Positions 9,474-21,018 of a DNA stretch of 64,000 nucleotides are shown here, piece after piece. The stretch is from Saccharum officinarum. Taxonomy: Eukaryota; Streptophyta; Magnoliopsida; Poales; Poaceae. The DNA is taken from the NCBI GenBank assembly GCA_020631735.1, contig CM036201.1, positions 73,613,253 through 73,677,252 on the forward strand, read 5' to 3'. Position numbers and translations under genes: made by a program. A model generated the notes under the pieces. The model saw only the letters and a program-made list of their open reading frames with translations, was not told where the DNA came from and did not search any database. The stretch's first letter is position 1, and every line of letters starts with the position of its first letter.

Positions 9474-11789
9474 TCCATATCTATATCTCTACCTAATAAT
9501 AAAAAAGACAAATTTTTAGATTCTTTTTTTTCGTCCATACATTTTTTTATCTGTCTTCCTCTAACTACCGAACAATGGAGAGTTAACTACCGGTAGTCGA
9601 GAGTTTCTTTCGTCTAGACTTATATGACTCTAGATAGTTAGGACAAATAGATCTCTCCAAGTACGAATAAACTGAATAGGAATAAGAATCCTAATTCAAA
9701 TATAAAATAACAATAATACGGAGTATGATTCTTATTCATATTGGTTTCAGTCACAAAAATTAAGTTAGCTCCGGTTTGGAACTCAGATTTTTTTCACGAC
9801 CCAAAATCGAGTCCGTGATGTGCTCCTCCCCTCCATAAATACGGAAGCAAAATGTCATCTTATCATTATATTATTATATTATATATGCAAATACCTTGTT
9901 ACTAATCTAAGTTAAACAAACAACTAGGACTCAGACATGGTAAAACAACCGGACATGAACTCCGTAGGAAGACTCGCACCCCTCTATATATAAAACCAAT
10001 TTGCTGCATCAAAGCTAATCAAATCAAACAATAGCTAACATCAGTCATCGTATTTTGTTTACGCTTCTTTTCCTATTTTGCTTATCAGGATCACGTACAT
10101 GCAAACGTGATACACTTGGATTCTGGCTCCAACTCCAATCCATTCCTTCAGTCACGCGTGAACAACATCATGCAAAAATCTATTTCATGGTCTAATCGGA
10201 TTCTGCTTCTTCCTTCTTAATAATAAGGTTCCTATTTAGCTTGGAATCGTAGCTAGCTATCTAGAACCAATTATCATATAAAATAGGAGGGCTATAGACA
10301 GAAGATCAACAAAGACTGTTTCTACATTCACAGAGTTAGTTAAGAGCGGTGGACGAAAAAGATATTACAGCATCATGCAGAGTCCTATCACAAGACAACA
10401 TGCATGACACACATGACACGATTGTTAGATAAATCTCTAGACCTCCTATGCACAGGCAAATTAGAGAAGCGCACGTCCAAACATACTAGGAGTCCAATTC
10501 CAAGATAGATTCAAATGTGTCGACACGAAACGGCCTCCATGTTAGCAACACAGGACCAGGTACGCTCATCCTGCACAGTGAGCTCATGCACAGGGCAAGG
10601 CAGTTTCTATTGTAAGATACCAGCACGGGAGGCATTACGTAAGCGTGGAGATTGGTGAACAACAAAAGCACCACGGTGAATATGGACAACCCATTGCAAC
10701 GCGCGGGTACTTTTGTTAGTTAATATTAGAGAGGTAAAATTTCTCTCTATCATTTTTTTCGTCCGACTCTCCTCTAACGAACTAAGGAAACTATCTCCGT
10801 TTGCATTCCTAATTAAATAGATTTCTTCGGTTTCAATTCCTTGTGTCGGCAAACAACAATGCCTTGGCTATACACGGACCATGGATAGGTGATGGTGTTG
10901 GCGTCCGTTTCGGTTTTTTGCCCTCCACATACATCACTTTCCTTTCTAAATACTTATATTTTTGTACTTTTCCATAAATATAAATATCATAATAAAGGAT
11001 AAATATAATAATTACCATGGAGAGGTGATGGTTTTGGCGTCCGTTTCGGTTTTTTCCCTCTACGTACATCACTTTCCTTTCTTTATTTTTTATTTTTTTC
11101 ATAAATATAAATATCATAAGAAATGATAAATATAATAATTATGGATCTTTATTTTTATTTTCCATAAATATAAATATAAATATCATAATAAATGATAAAT
11201 ATAATAATTATTATGGATCTTTGTGCTCTTGACTCATTTCTTAAGTAGAGGTTTTCACCGTCAAGCTTTTACCGTAATTTTGATTAGAAACAAAATATAT
11301 TTTATTATAACTTGGTTCAGTCCCACTAAACAAATTAAATTAAATGGAAGCTGAAATCTTAAATAATTTATTGGGCGTAGTCCATTATCTATCTATTGAT
11401 ACCTAACATTAAAGAGACAAAATTTATGCTGAAATTTTCGTCTTGCCTCCACATTCATCTGTAACCATCCGCAATCCGAAAACAACTAGATTTCCTCTGG
11501 CCCCCAAATCTATACCAAGGATTTTCCAAATCGGCAAGCAAGGTGCAAGGGACCAAATCGAGACTAAATCAAAACCACCACGTCGACCCAAATTCCTTCT
11601 CCATCTACACATGAATCGATCGAAGAGGAAATCAGAGAAAGAATCGAGGACATTAGATGGAGTCGCGCCTCCAGGCACCGGCCAGGGTGCTCCCCCCGCG
11701 CGGCTAGGTGCGCCCTCTAGAGCACATGTCGTTTTCCATAAAAGTTTGATTGTTTTCTCCCGTTGCAACGCACGGGCATATTTTACTAA
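9474..11789. mobile_element. Helitron insertion unit, probably composite (2316 bp)
   Basis: Starts TCCATATCTATATC and ends with the grass Helitron 3' signature: the hairpin CCCGTTGCAACGCACGGG (5-bp stem) followed by CATATTTTACTAA, then a host T. Copy 2 holds the empty site at 40936|40937 (CTGTAA|TAAAGG). So insertion was between A and T without target duplication, as is diagnostic of Helitrons. Two further Helitron-like junctions lie inside. An older 3' end (GCGCGGGTACTTTTGTTAG) is at 10719, followed at once by a 5'-like end, and another 5'-like end is near 11388. No RepHel gene is visible, so the unit is non-autonomous. No captured gene was identified with confidence. Confidence 0.85.
10876..11215. 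repeat. Direct repeats of about 141 bp inside the Helitron unit
   Basis: A block starting CCATGGATAGGTGATGG (about 10878) is repeated as CCATGGAGAGGTGATGG (about 11017). Both contain GGCGTCCGTTTCGGTTTTTT. A shorter AT-rich module (ATAAATATAAATATCATAA) recurs three times up to about 11205. Confidence 0.7.
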
Positions 11790-12165
11790 TAAAGGTAAAA
11801 AAACACCAAGTAATATCGTGTTTTTGACTAAAACAAAAACAATAATGCTACGCGTCTTACGTCCGACACGAGCAAATCGTCGGACGATCCCGCAAGCCTA
11901 CTGTCTCATTGCTTGTGCTTTTACCCCGCCGCTCCCTCTGTTCACAAGTTTATTAAAAAAATCACTCATCCTTATACATTCCGCTTCCTTCTCCCCTATC
12001 GCAGCGCCTTGCGGCTGCCCTGTCCTAGACGTGAACGCGCACTCCCCTCGCTGGTGCCATGCGCCCAATCCGTCGCCACTCGCTCATGCCCCATCGTGCA
12101 CGCCGCCCGCTCCCTCCTGTCACAGCGTTGGTGTCTGTGGTGCTCGCGCCACCTGCCCGGCCGAC

Positions 12166-14362
12166 TGAGAGTCCCTAGTTTGGTTTTGGCTAATTGATAA
12201 AACCTAGGACTAACCTTTGTATCTAAGTGGATGATTTAGATAAAGGTGGTCATCGAATATGAGACATGACATTGACTCATGTGATCAAGATGATGAAGAC
12301 CAAGATGATGCTTGGCTCAATGGACCAGTTGTGAAGGTGAAGGGCAAGTCGAGGCCTCGAAGCGAAGGACCATGCGATGGTGAAGCTTGAGCAAGACTTG
12401 GCACCGACGGACCGATGCAACGGTGAAGAGCAAGTAAACTCAAGGTCGATGGATCGAGACGGTCATGTGATGATATGAAGTGGATCATATCTTTTGAAAA
12501 AATAAAATGGGCTCAAGGCAAAGGTATAACCATAAGGCCATTTTGTTTTGCACTCAAGACACCATAGAGGGTGTGAGTGGTTTAGGATCGATAGTCGAAC
12601 TATTAAGAGGGGAAGTCTTATCGGTTATTCGACGCACGAGTGCCGCTAGGTGAATTCATGAAGTGCATTGCATATAGGGCCTAGTGAGCTAACTGGAAAA
12701 CCTTCGAAAATGATTATGAAAATGCTAACACACGTGCACAAGGTGGTGATCACTTGTTGGTGTTGGCACATTTACGAAGGCGATGAAGTTTGAGCGGTAG
12801 AGAGGGTTTGGGTCCCTCTTTCCCTCCTGCCGAGCTTGCGAGCGCGGGATTCAGGCGTTTTTGAGGACTTGAAATGCCTATTGTCCACTACGCCGGAAGT
12901 CGAAAAAGAAACGGAGGCGAACAGAGGTCACAGAGGTGACCGAACGCTGCAGTGGACGCGGTCACGGTTTGACCGGACGCGTCCGGTCAGTTCAACACAG
13001 CAGTCAGGCGCGCGGGTGTTAGGGTTTGCAACCGGCGCGTCCGGTCACTCGCGGGACCGGCGCGTACGGTCAGGCACCTAGAGGGAACTGACGTTCGCAA
13101 GGTCGATCGGACGCGTGGCGCGTCCGGTCACACGCGATCGAACGCGTCCGGTCGTTGAGGGAGCTTACTAGACTTCAACCGGACACTGGTACTGTCGCGT
13201 CCGGTCGTTGCCTGGAGCGCGTCCGATCGATGCTTCGCGGGTGCGTGGTACTGTGCGATCGGCGCGTCCGGTCGGTTGAGAGGCGTGTCCAGTCGTTACA
13301 TTTGACCGTTGGCGCACAGTGACCGTTGGAGGATCGGACGCGGTTGAGCGCGTCCGGTCAATTTTGACCGGCGCGTCTGGTCATCCCGAAAAACGTCCAG
13401 TGAAGGGGTACAACGGCTCTATTCGTTTGAGATGCTTATAAATACTTGTTGACCGGCCCTTGGAGAGGTCTCTCGTGATTTCTAACACTCTTGTGCATCC
13501 TTTGAACTAGAGTTTCTCCCTCCCACTCATCTCTCTTGCTTGATTGCAAATCAAAAGTGAGATTGAGTGATCCCAAAGTGCATTGCATAGCTTGAGGGCA
13601 TCTAGTGGCACATGTGGGTGGTTTAGCCGGTGGATTTCTTGTTACTCTTGGAGAGTACCGCTCCTAGCCAGCTTGAAGATTGTTGGAGGTGTTGGCAAGA
13701 GAAGGAGATTGTTCTTGGCCACCTCCGGTTGATTGTAAGAGGTTCTTGTGCTTTCCTCGACGGAGCGCCAAAAGCAACTCTAGTGGATTGCGCGTGTCAT
13801 TGAGTTACCTCACTTGAGAGTGGTGTCTTGCGGTGCCTTGCGGGGCGTGCCTTGAGGGGCAAGTGACTTGAGGGTCACACCGAGGATCCATCTAAGTGTT
13901 GGTCGACACAACCGGTGACGTAGCTTGTCGGTGCACAAGTGAACACCGGGTGAACAAAAATATTATGTCTCTTGTCTCCTGGTGATTGGTCTTCATATTG
14001 TGTTGTTGTCAATATTGATTGATTGTATATCATCTTGGTGATTGGCAACATCTTCACTTCACCGTTGGTATAAGATTCACAATTCTCTCTCTCGTATTTA
14101 CATTTACTAGTTATCTTGTGTAGCTCTAGTGTTAGCCTTTGCTAGTAGTTGTTAGCTTGCTCTCTAGTGTAAGTTTAGTGACTTAGCCCTTGTGTGAACT
14201 AGATATCATAATCTACTAGACTTGTGGTTAAGAGGCTTGCATCACTACCGTAGGCTAAGCAAAACTCGCTTTACGCCATTTGTTGTTCTAACAAGTTTGC
14301 TTAGTGTTTATTGCAGAATTTTTATAGGCTATTTACCCCCTCTAGCCATCTAGGACCTTACA
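12166..14362 (+). mobile_element. Solo LTR, 2197 bp
   Basis: Begins TGAGAGTCCCTAG and ends CTAGGACCTTACA, and is flanked by a perfect 5-bp duplication CCGAC (12161-12165 and 14363-14367). Copy 2 has the uninserted CCGAC near 41308-41320. There is no coding capacity and no second LTR. A TATAAATA box sits about 60 percent along, as in a U3-R boundary. Upstream of it (about 12955-13385) the motif GCGTCCGGTC and variants occur about eleven times. The parent retrotransposon family is not identified. Confidence 0.85.
13437..13444 (+). promoter_or_regulatory. TATA box of the solo LTR
   Basis: TATAAATA directly downstream of the GCGTCCGGTC-rich block. Position and sequence fit the LTR promoter of the parent retrotransposon. 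Activity is not known. Confidence 0.55.
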
Positions 14363-15165
14363 CCGACCTAAGCCCGGTACTGGTGGCGGTAGTGGTGGTG
14401 GTGCTAGTGGTGCTCGCGCCCCGCCACTCGCCGCCGGCTCCCACCCCGACGTATGTTGCAAATATATGTTGCAAGTGTTTCAGAGACATGTTGCAATAGT
14501 TTGTTCAAAATATTTTATCTATTCCAGACGTATATTGCAAGCGTTTTGATCTATACGTTGCATAAGTTTCACACATATTTTGTAACATTATGTTCGAAAT
14601 GTTTCATCTGTTCCAGTCTTCTATTGCAGCAAGTGTTTTCATATTGCAAGTTGCAATTGTTCTATCTGGATGTTACATATGTTTTCACAAATATGTTGCA
14701 AATGTATGCTCTAGATGTTACATCTATTTCAGACGTATGTTGCATTCAAGTGTTTCATGTTGCGCGTATTTCATGTTGTTCGAAGAGTCAGGCGGTGCAG
14801 GGGAGTGACGGTGGCACGGCACGGGCGCTGGGGAATGGGGCACGGCGAGCCGGTGGCTGGTGGATGTGGCGCGTGGCGCGCGGCACGCTGGGGGCAGTGG
14901 TCGGGGCATGACAAGGCGGGGTGCGCCTGCAGGGCGGGGCGAACGCCTGGGGCGGGGTGCGCGGATGGGGGCAGGTCGAATCAAGACAGACGGGTGGATT
15001 GCGAGCCAGTCGTACGGACGTGACGACGGCACAACACATATATGGGCAGGGCGAATTAGCAGAGGGGGACAAGTTGTGTAGGCACGCGCGGGAAACGGGC
15101 GTCCGACGGAATCGTGTCCCGTCAGACGACCGGGTGCCAGCACATCCCAAACAAAGGCGGTAGCG

Positions 15166-16073
15166 ATAACCAGTATCTGTAAAGCTGAAAAACACGGAAA
15201 AAAAACCGTATAGATATTTACCATTTCCGCCCGTATAAGTATAAGCGTGTTACCATAATTTTGCGGTAAAATACCATGACATCATTATCGTTTTCTCTAG
15301 AAAAAAAAAGATGACTCCCGGCCCTGTTTTTCTACACGCCGCACACCTTGAGAGCCCAGCCTAGTAGGCATAGGCACAAGCTATCAAGCACCATCCACCT
15401 CCAGTCAAAGTCATGACATTGTTCGTTCCGCTGACTGCACGAACATAAGCATTTAACTGGACTATGTTAGTATTGCATTTATGTTACAATATAAGACTAA
15501 AAAGCCATTTTACATACTTGAGCTTAGTACATTGTAATTGTTCCATCTACCCTGTACTAGAAATGTTTATTATTGCTTAGCACCTAATTCATGCTTATTA
15601 TGCTTAGTAGCGGTAGAAGCCGAGACAGTGATGGGTTCCTCACTTCTCGTGCGTTAGGAAATTTTTGCACATGAAACAACACAAATTGGGGCAATGTTCT
15701 TGACCACATGATGAAAACCTGACTCAAGGATCAGCAAGAGGTTGGACCATGGCAAGACAAGAGGTTTTGGATGGTGATCTCGTTGAATTGATTAAGAACT
15801 GTGTATTCGTGGTAGTAAGATTAAAACGCAATTTTTACAGACCAATTGACATGTATGGGTATGGTAAGCCTATCACTTTGTGACTAAATGTCCTGTGGAT
15901 TCGGCGTGAGGTGTAATGCGAGGTAGCTAGGAGGGTTAGTACCTCAGCTCACTCTCTAACCGTTCATGGGCGGTTTGGCCAAACTTGGAAAAGATTGAGG
16001 CAGAGTCACTCCTTATGTACCGCCGGACCGTAATGGCTATGACCATTGTCTTTTTTTTGGTGGGGTTATTTAT
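15166..16073. other. LTR-like non-coding sequence (copy 1)
   Basis: No gene seen. The segment 15530-16070 resembles the 3' half of grass gypsy (Tat-type) LTRs: it shares the GGTAGAAG.CGAG context seen in the solo LTR at 61080-61140. It is conserved in copy 2 (42216-43120) with several percent divergence. Confidence 0.4.
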
Positions 16074-16399
16074 GGAGAAAAATTTATGTCCGGTTCCTCA
16101 ACTTGACGAGAGATGTCGCCCCTTTACTTTTAAAATGTCATTTCTGAGTCCCTGAACTTGGCAAGAGGTGTCACCTAGGTCCCTTTACTTTTAAAATATC
16201 ATTTCTGGGTCCCTGAACTTGGTTTCGGATGTCATCTGGGTCCCTGAACTTAGCTTCGGATGTCATCCAGGTCTCAACTGGTCCAAACCCGCTACGGATG
16301 CTGACGTGGCTCGGTCCTACATGTGGGGCCCACATGTCAGTCGGTTATATTTCTATTTAGAGGTACTGTAGCTACGATATCTATACGATCTCAGATGAA
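16074..16399. mobile_element. Repetitive transposon end with GTCCCTGAACTT repeats
   Basis: Begins exactly where homology to copy 2 stops. The phrase GTCCCTGAACTTGG and variants occur four to five times in direct orientation (16080-16280), alternating with CCCTTTACTTTTAAAAT and GGATGTCATC. This looks like the subterminal repeat zone of a grass DNA transposon. Class is not resolved. Confidence 0.4.
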
Positions 16400-16990
16400 G
16401 ATGATTTTTATATAAAAATTGTAGCTCTCAACGAGATCTACGACTTTCTAGTTTTGAGTTTTTTAATTTGAGGTAGTTAAGATGTTTAAAAAATTAAATA
16501 AATTTTCAGCAGTATATTAATCACGTACCAGCGCTCGTCACCTAGGAAAAATCATATCTTTCTTATATGCTGTTAAATAGAGATACTTTATATATGAAAG
16601 TTATACCTCTTAATGGGATCTACAACTTTATAGTTTTGAGTTTTTTAATTTAAGGTCGTTATAATACTAAAAAAAATTAAACAAAATTTTAGCGGTATAT
16701 TAATCGCGTACAAGCGCTTGTCGCTTTGAAAAAATCATATATTTCTTATATGATGTCAAATGGAGATACTTTCTATATAAAAGTTATAGCTCTTAATGGG
16801 ATCTACAACTTTCTAGTTTTGAGTTTTTTTTATTTGAGGTCGTTAAGATGCTAAAAAAATTAAACAAACTTTCAGGAATTAATATACTGCTGAAAATTTG
16901 TTTAATTTTTTTGAGCATCTTAATAACCTCAAATTAAAAAAACTCAAAACTAGAAAGTCGTAGATCCCATTAAGAGCTACAACCCAAGAG
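16400..16990. repeat. 183-bp tandem repeat with an inverted copy
   Basis: Three direct units carry GATCTAC.ACTTT.TAGTTT at 16435, 16617 and 16800, spaced 182-183 bp. A partial inverted copy follows at about 16880-16985 (AACTAGAAAGTCGTAGATCC). A transcript could fold back over about 100 bp. Non-coding. Confidence 0.8.
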
Positions 16991-18553
16991 TCATGTTTCA
17001 TAACACTGCTTTCAATTATCTGAGGTCAACAGAAAAATAAAATTATTAATTATGTTATGACTTTTGTTCAACTACAGAAATTGGAATTGTAAGTGTTGCA
17101 ATACAGAACTAATTGGAGATTTAGGATTTTATTATACCATTCTAAAAATAGTAAGGGAGTGGCTTCTCCGCACATTGAAGTTAGTCTCCTCTTGTCGAGG
17201 TGGGCAACTGATTGATAACACGTCATTCATTGATTGGATTCTGCTGCTGACTGGGTTGGGAGACTTGACATGGTTGACTTCCACTAAGAGGAGATCATGC
17301 ATGGGCGGATCCAGGGGTATTCCCCTGTATTCCCAGGAATACCTAATAATTTTGATGCACATTTATGTATATTTGTGTATATACTCATATGTATAATGTA
17401 TATTGGTGTTAACTTTTTATTGTTTGAGTAGAAACTCAGCTCGCAGCTACTATTCGCGGCCTTCTTTCCTTTCCAGCTTTCTAGGCCAGCCCTCGAGGGC
17501 AAGGCCGCAAGGCCCAGTGGCCCACTAAGCCACACGATCACACCCGTGCTCCTCTGTTCGGCACTTCGGCTTCGGCTGTTCGGCAAAATCCCCAATCCGG
17601 TGCCTCTCACCTTCTCTGTTTCCCTTGACTCCAGTCTTGATGAGCGGCGGCGGTGCTCCACTTCCGGCGAACGGCGGTAGGACAGGTGCCGGGGACGTAG
17701 TCACGAGGGGTATTCGGGCTGTCGGCCTGAGGCTCCTGGCGGCAGCCGGCGGCGGCGACAGCTGCATCTCAGCATCTGGCCATCTGGGACACCGACACGC
17801 CGACCAGCCCACAAGGCACCACCGCACCAGGCTTGCAAGCCACCATGACATCAAGACCACCGATGGTGAGGGATTTAGCGAATACCGATTTGGATTTACG
17901 GATGTGAATATGTGCTAGTGTTAGTGATTTTTACTAGTTAATAGCGTGCACATATTTTTAGTTAATAATGAAGAGTTAGTGAATATGCTGCTATACATTA
18001 GGGGTTTTTTTTTAACGTGGGAATACCCAATGTCGAGATCCTGGCTATACCAAACTGTGTAATTAGTTTTTTTTCGTCTCCATTTAATACTCCATACATA
18101 TGTCCAAACATTTGATGTAATGGGAAATCTTGAAAATTTTTGGGAACTAAACATGGCCTTAGCCATTTTTATACCACGAAAGAAATATGAGTAAATTATC
18201 ATTTCTCACCACACTAGCAACAAGTGTTGTTGACTTGTCGTTACCCAAGAACTCGCGAGAAGAACTTTCAATAGTCTGGAAGAATCATTTATCAAATCAT
18301 AAGTGATGGAATGGAATTAGGCAGCGGGCAGCGGCTATTTTGCATGAATCTATTAAGTCTTTTTCTTTTCTACATGCAACCAAGCAGTAGGAAAACCAGT
18401 TTAAGTATTTGGTGTGATCTGGAGCTGCTTTCATTCCAGTATGTCTCTCCTGTCCTCCTTTGAGCTCGTACAAGAACACAAAGTACACTGAGGTGATAAT
18501 AATCACCAATTAGATATCAAACAAACTACTAACAGTACCCACCTTCACACAAA
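16991..18553. other. Intergenic with a degraded DNA-transposon region, no gene
   Basis: Between about 17304 (GCGGATCCAGGGGTATTCC) and about 18050 (GGAATACCCAATGTCGAGATCC) lies sequence resembling an hAT-like non-autonomous element with a GC-rich centre (17480-17860). At about 18060-18165 there is the right half of a Tourist-type MITE ending AACTAAACATGGCCTTA. The short frames here show no known domain. Confidence 0.35.
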
Positions 18554-18556
18554 TAA

Positions 18557-18683
18557 GGGCTCGTTCGTTTCAAGTGAATCCGGGCCGGGAATGATTCCTG
18601 CTAACCGAAGCTTATTCAAATTACATAGTGAACCCGGCCTGGAATATTTCCTGGTTTTCATTCCCATTCAAACGAACGTGGCC
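18557..18683. mobile_element. Tourist-type MITE, 127 bp
   Basis: Starts GGGCTCGTTCGTTT and ends AAACGAACGTGGCC, with TAA on both flanks (18554-18556 and 18684-18686). A small PIF/Harbinger-derived MITE, present only between the two duplication copies. Confidence 0.85.
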
Positions 18684-18754
18684 TAAATGAGTTCTTTCAG
18701 GTGGTCCGACCTTTGTAAGTTTTTTCTACATATGTTCCCTTATGTACAAATAAA

Positions 18755-19790
18755 CAACATATGAGAGCACCAACAGTGTTGCAGAAAAGCGATGCCTGGG
18801 AAGGGGAGAGAGTATCGAAGCATCGTTTCTCATCAACACTGCAGGACCGATGCTTCATTTTCAAAATCAAGCATCGAGGACTACACAGGCATCGGTGTCC
18901 ACTCTTCCAATCCAATAAAATAATATTTCTTTTCAAAATGGCCGTTGGCCAACGGTAAAAACGACACTTTCAAGACCGTTGCTCAAACTGTGTTACTGCT
19001 ATATATACATGCATATATGGCTGTTTTCATACATCAGCAATTGAGAAAATATACTAATCAGAAACCAGGTATTGCCATGGATAGCTCTTCCTCAGCAAGT
19101 TTCGCAGACATTCTCAACTCCTCAAACATCAATTCAGATCCAAAGTTTCATAAAAAAATCAGATCCACAAGATACAAACACACAACATCACCTCAATTTT
19201 CTTCCATAGCATTATGCCATGAACTATCCCCCCACCACCACATTTTCCTCCAAATTTTCATGGTCATTAACTACACAACCCATTTACAGATCCCTCAAGC
19301 TACCAGAACCTTTATTCCAAGATCCTGGTCCGTCACACCATACCATGGAGGGCCATACCAAGGCAATATTGCGCCGTACCTGCAAGGAGTGCTTCGCGAG
19401 CTGATGAAAGCAGTCCAATCGCTTCGGCCTCTCCAGTTTTAGGACAACAAGCGCCGTAGCGTGCTCCTGCCAATGGCACTGAAGAGTGGAGTGAAAATAG
19501 CGCATATGAGGCTGAAAAGAAAGGGGGTCGTATAATTTGGAAAAAGGAGGATGACATGCGACTGGTAAGTGCTTGGTTAAAAAACGTGAAAAAGATAAGT
19601 TGTATGTAGAACATCAGGAAGGAGCACGAAAAGATGTTGAGCGTGCATTTAGAGTTTTGCAAGCTTATGTACCCCAGCAACTCCGTGGCATATGAGATCA
19701 CTTGGTGACATCATGTATGCACGTATCATACTGCATAACATGATTGTTGAGGGTGAAAGAGACACGTACAAAGAGGAAATGGTACGCCTA
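18755..19790 (+). pseudogene. PIF/Harbinger element with internal deletion
   Basis: The left part encodes a fragment beginning MDSSSSASFADIL (19078) and, near 19520, GRIIWKKEDDMRLVSAWL, typical of the Myb/SANT-like ORF1 of PIF/Harbinger elements. Within 30 bp of a stop codon this is followed by EGARKDVERAF and, in another frame, RSLGDIMYARIILHNM, the C-terminal part of the nuclease-type transposase. Most of ORF1 and the transposase core are missing, so this is a deletion derivative with frameshifts. It cannot encode an active enzyme. The right end runs into the next element at about 19795. Confidence 0.75.
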
Positions 19791-19794
19791 GCGC

Positions 19795-20817
19795 TCAGAC
19801 GTCCAGACGCGACTCTGACACCTATGTCGCTCCTGCGTCCACATCCCGCCCATGCCCCACGTCCCGCCCCAGCACCCGCGCCCGCGTCCGTCGCAAGGAC
19901 CCGTGCCCACCCCGCGCCCCGCACGGGGAAACCCATGTGGGTTGACCCACGGCTGCACCTCAGCAGCAGCGATGGCCACCGGCCGCGCCGTGCAACACTC
20001 CGATATACTTTTTCAACATCCAGTTGAAACCTTTGCAACATACGTCTAAAACAGATGAAACATTTGGAACATACAGTTGAAACACCATTGCAACATGTGC
20101 AACATCCCGATCTACTTTTAAAACATCCAGATGCAACACTTGCAATATACAAAAAGAAGACAGATAAAATACTTGAAACATGCATATGAAACACTTGCAA
20201 TATGTGTGTACAAAAAATCAGATGAAACAATAGGGATAAACGCTTGCAACATACATGTACAACCATTCAACATATGCAAACATCCTGATTTACTTTTGAA
20301 ATATCCGCCTGAAACAATTAAAACATACATTTGAAACAACTGAAATATTTGAAACATGGGCTTGCAACATGTCTGAAAAGTATCCAGAAACACTTGAAAT
20401 ACAGCATCGCCGCGCAGCCATGACCTACCTGGTGGGCAACTACGGTGGCGCAGGCTCGCTGGATGGTGCGCACTCGCACACCCGCCGTGTTCGCCGTCGG
20501 CTGAGGGAGAGGAGACGCTACCGGATCTGGGGAGGGCACCGCCGGCTAGGATACGGGAGGGTCAATGCCTTGTTTGGATCTCGCCGGGGTGGAGGGAGGG
20601 CCACTGGAATAGCGGGCGTTGGGCGCTCCTAGAGGGTGAGGACGCCGAGGTGGGGGAAAGGGCGCCGCCGGGTGGGGTAGTGCGCCGCCGCCGGCCAGAG
20701 AGGCAGCCATGGCCGCGCGTCGAGGTAGGCGCGGGGCGCGAGCGCGGAAGGGAGGAGGAAGCGAGGGAATGGGTGCGGCAGTGAGCGAGTAAGGCGTCCG
20801 TCCATTCCGGACGTCTT
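19795..20817. mobile_element. TTGCAA-minisatellite DNA transposon, complete copy
   Basis: The left end has AGCGCTCAGACGTCCAGACG and the right end has GGCGTCCGTCCATTCCGGACG, so CGTCC-type motifs face each other. From 19990 to 20400 the interior holds degenerate units of about 20-25 bp built from TTGCAACAT and TGAAACA. Here they run opposite to those at 14453-14775. GC-rich blocks flank the minisatellite. The right third is duplicated at 1-255. No transposase frame. Confidence 0.5.
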
Positions 20818-20888
20818 AATTGGAGCATCATTGAGGAGGAAAGCGAGTTGTTGGGTGAGGTGGGTCTCATTTTTTACGGGGCATCACC

Positions 20889-21005
20889 GGGCCTGTTCGC
20901 TTCGCTGAAAAACCAGGCTGAAAAGTACTGTTCGCTGATTTGTTGCGAGAGAAAACACTGTACCATAGCTGATAAGTCAGGCTAGTAAGTTTAAGTGAAC
21001 ATGGT
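20889..21005. mobile_element. Tourist-like MITE fragment (copy 2)
   Basis: Identical counterpart of 329-445. Confidence 0.5.
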
Positions 21006-21018
21006 ACATTGCAATTTA

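Larger units (their letters stand above)
11820..15165. mobile_element. TTGCAA-minisatellite DNA transposon, interrupted by a solo LTR (copy 1)
   Basis: The left end (about 11845-11895, with ACGTCCGACACGAG and AATCGTCGGACG) and the right end (about 15080-15140, with CGTCCGACGGAATCGTGTC) are related in inverted orientation, as long imperfect terminal repeats would be. Between 14453 and 14775 there are many degenerate units of TGTTGCAA and TGTTTCA(G). The element without its LTR is about 1.1 kb, and the counterpart is about 40960-42190. No transposase is encoded. Superfamily is uncertain; MULE-like is one possibility. Confidence 0.5.
1..16073. repeat. Segmental duplication, copy 1
   Basis: This stretch is collinear with 20562-43120. 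By eye, bases 1-7680 match 20562-28240 almost perfectly, with differences mostly in homopolymer lengths. Similarity resumes on both sides of every private insertion: 9041-9473, 11790-12165 and 14363-16073 match 34769-35136, 40884-41315 and 41316-43120. The left edge is unknown because the window opens inside the unit. Homology stops at 16073, after a shared TTATTTAT. Confidence 0.95.

Noticed and set aside
12955..13385. Possible CRISPR-like array, because short repeats recur
   Set aside because: Spacing is irregular, repeats are only ten bases and degenerate, and the context is a plant LTR.
11790..15165. Possible CACTA transposon
   Set aside because: No CACTA termini were found at the likely ends and no 3-bp duplication could be shown. 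It was kept as an unclassified DNA transposon.
14453..15224. Long open frames on both strands (and at 41415-42280)
   Set aside because: They follow the TTGCAA minisatellite and GC-rich transposon ends, encode low-complexity Phe/Cys/Leu or Arg/Pro sequence, and change with repeat number. No domain is present.
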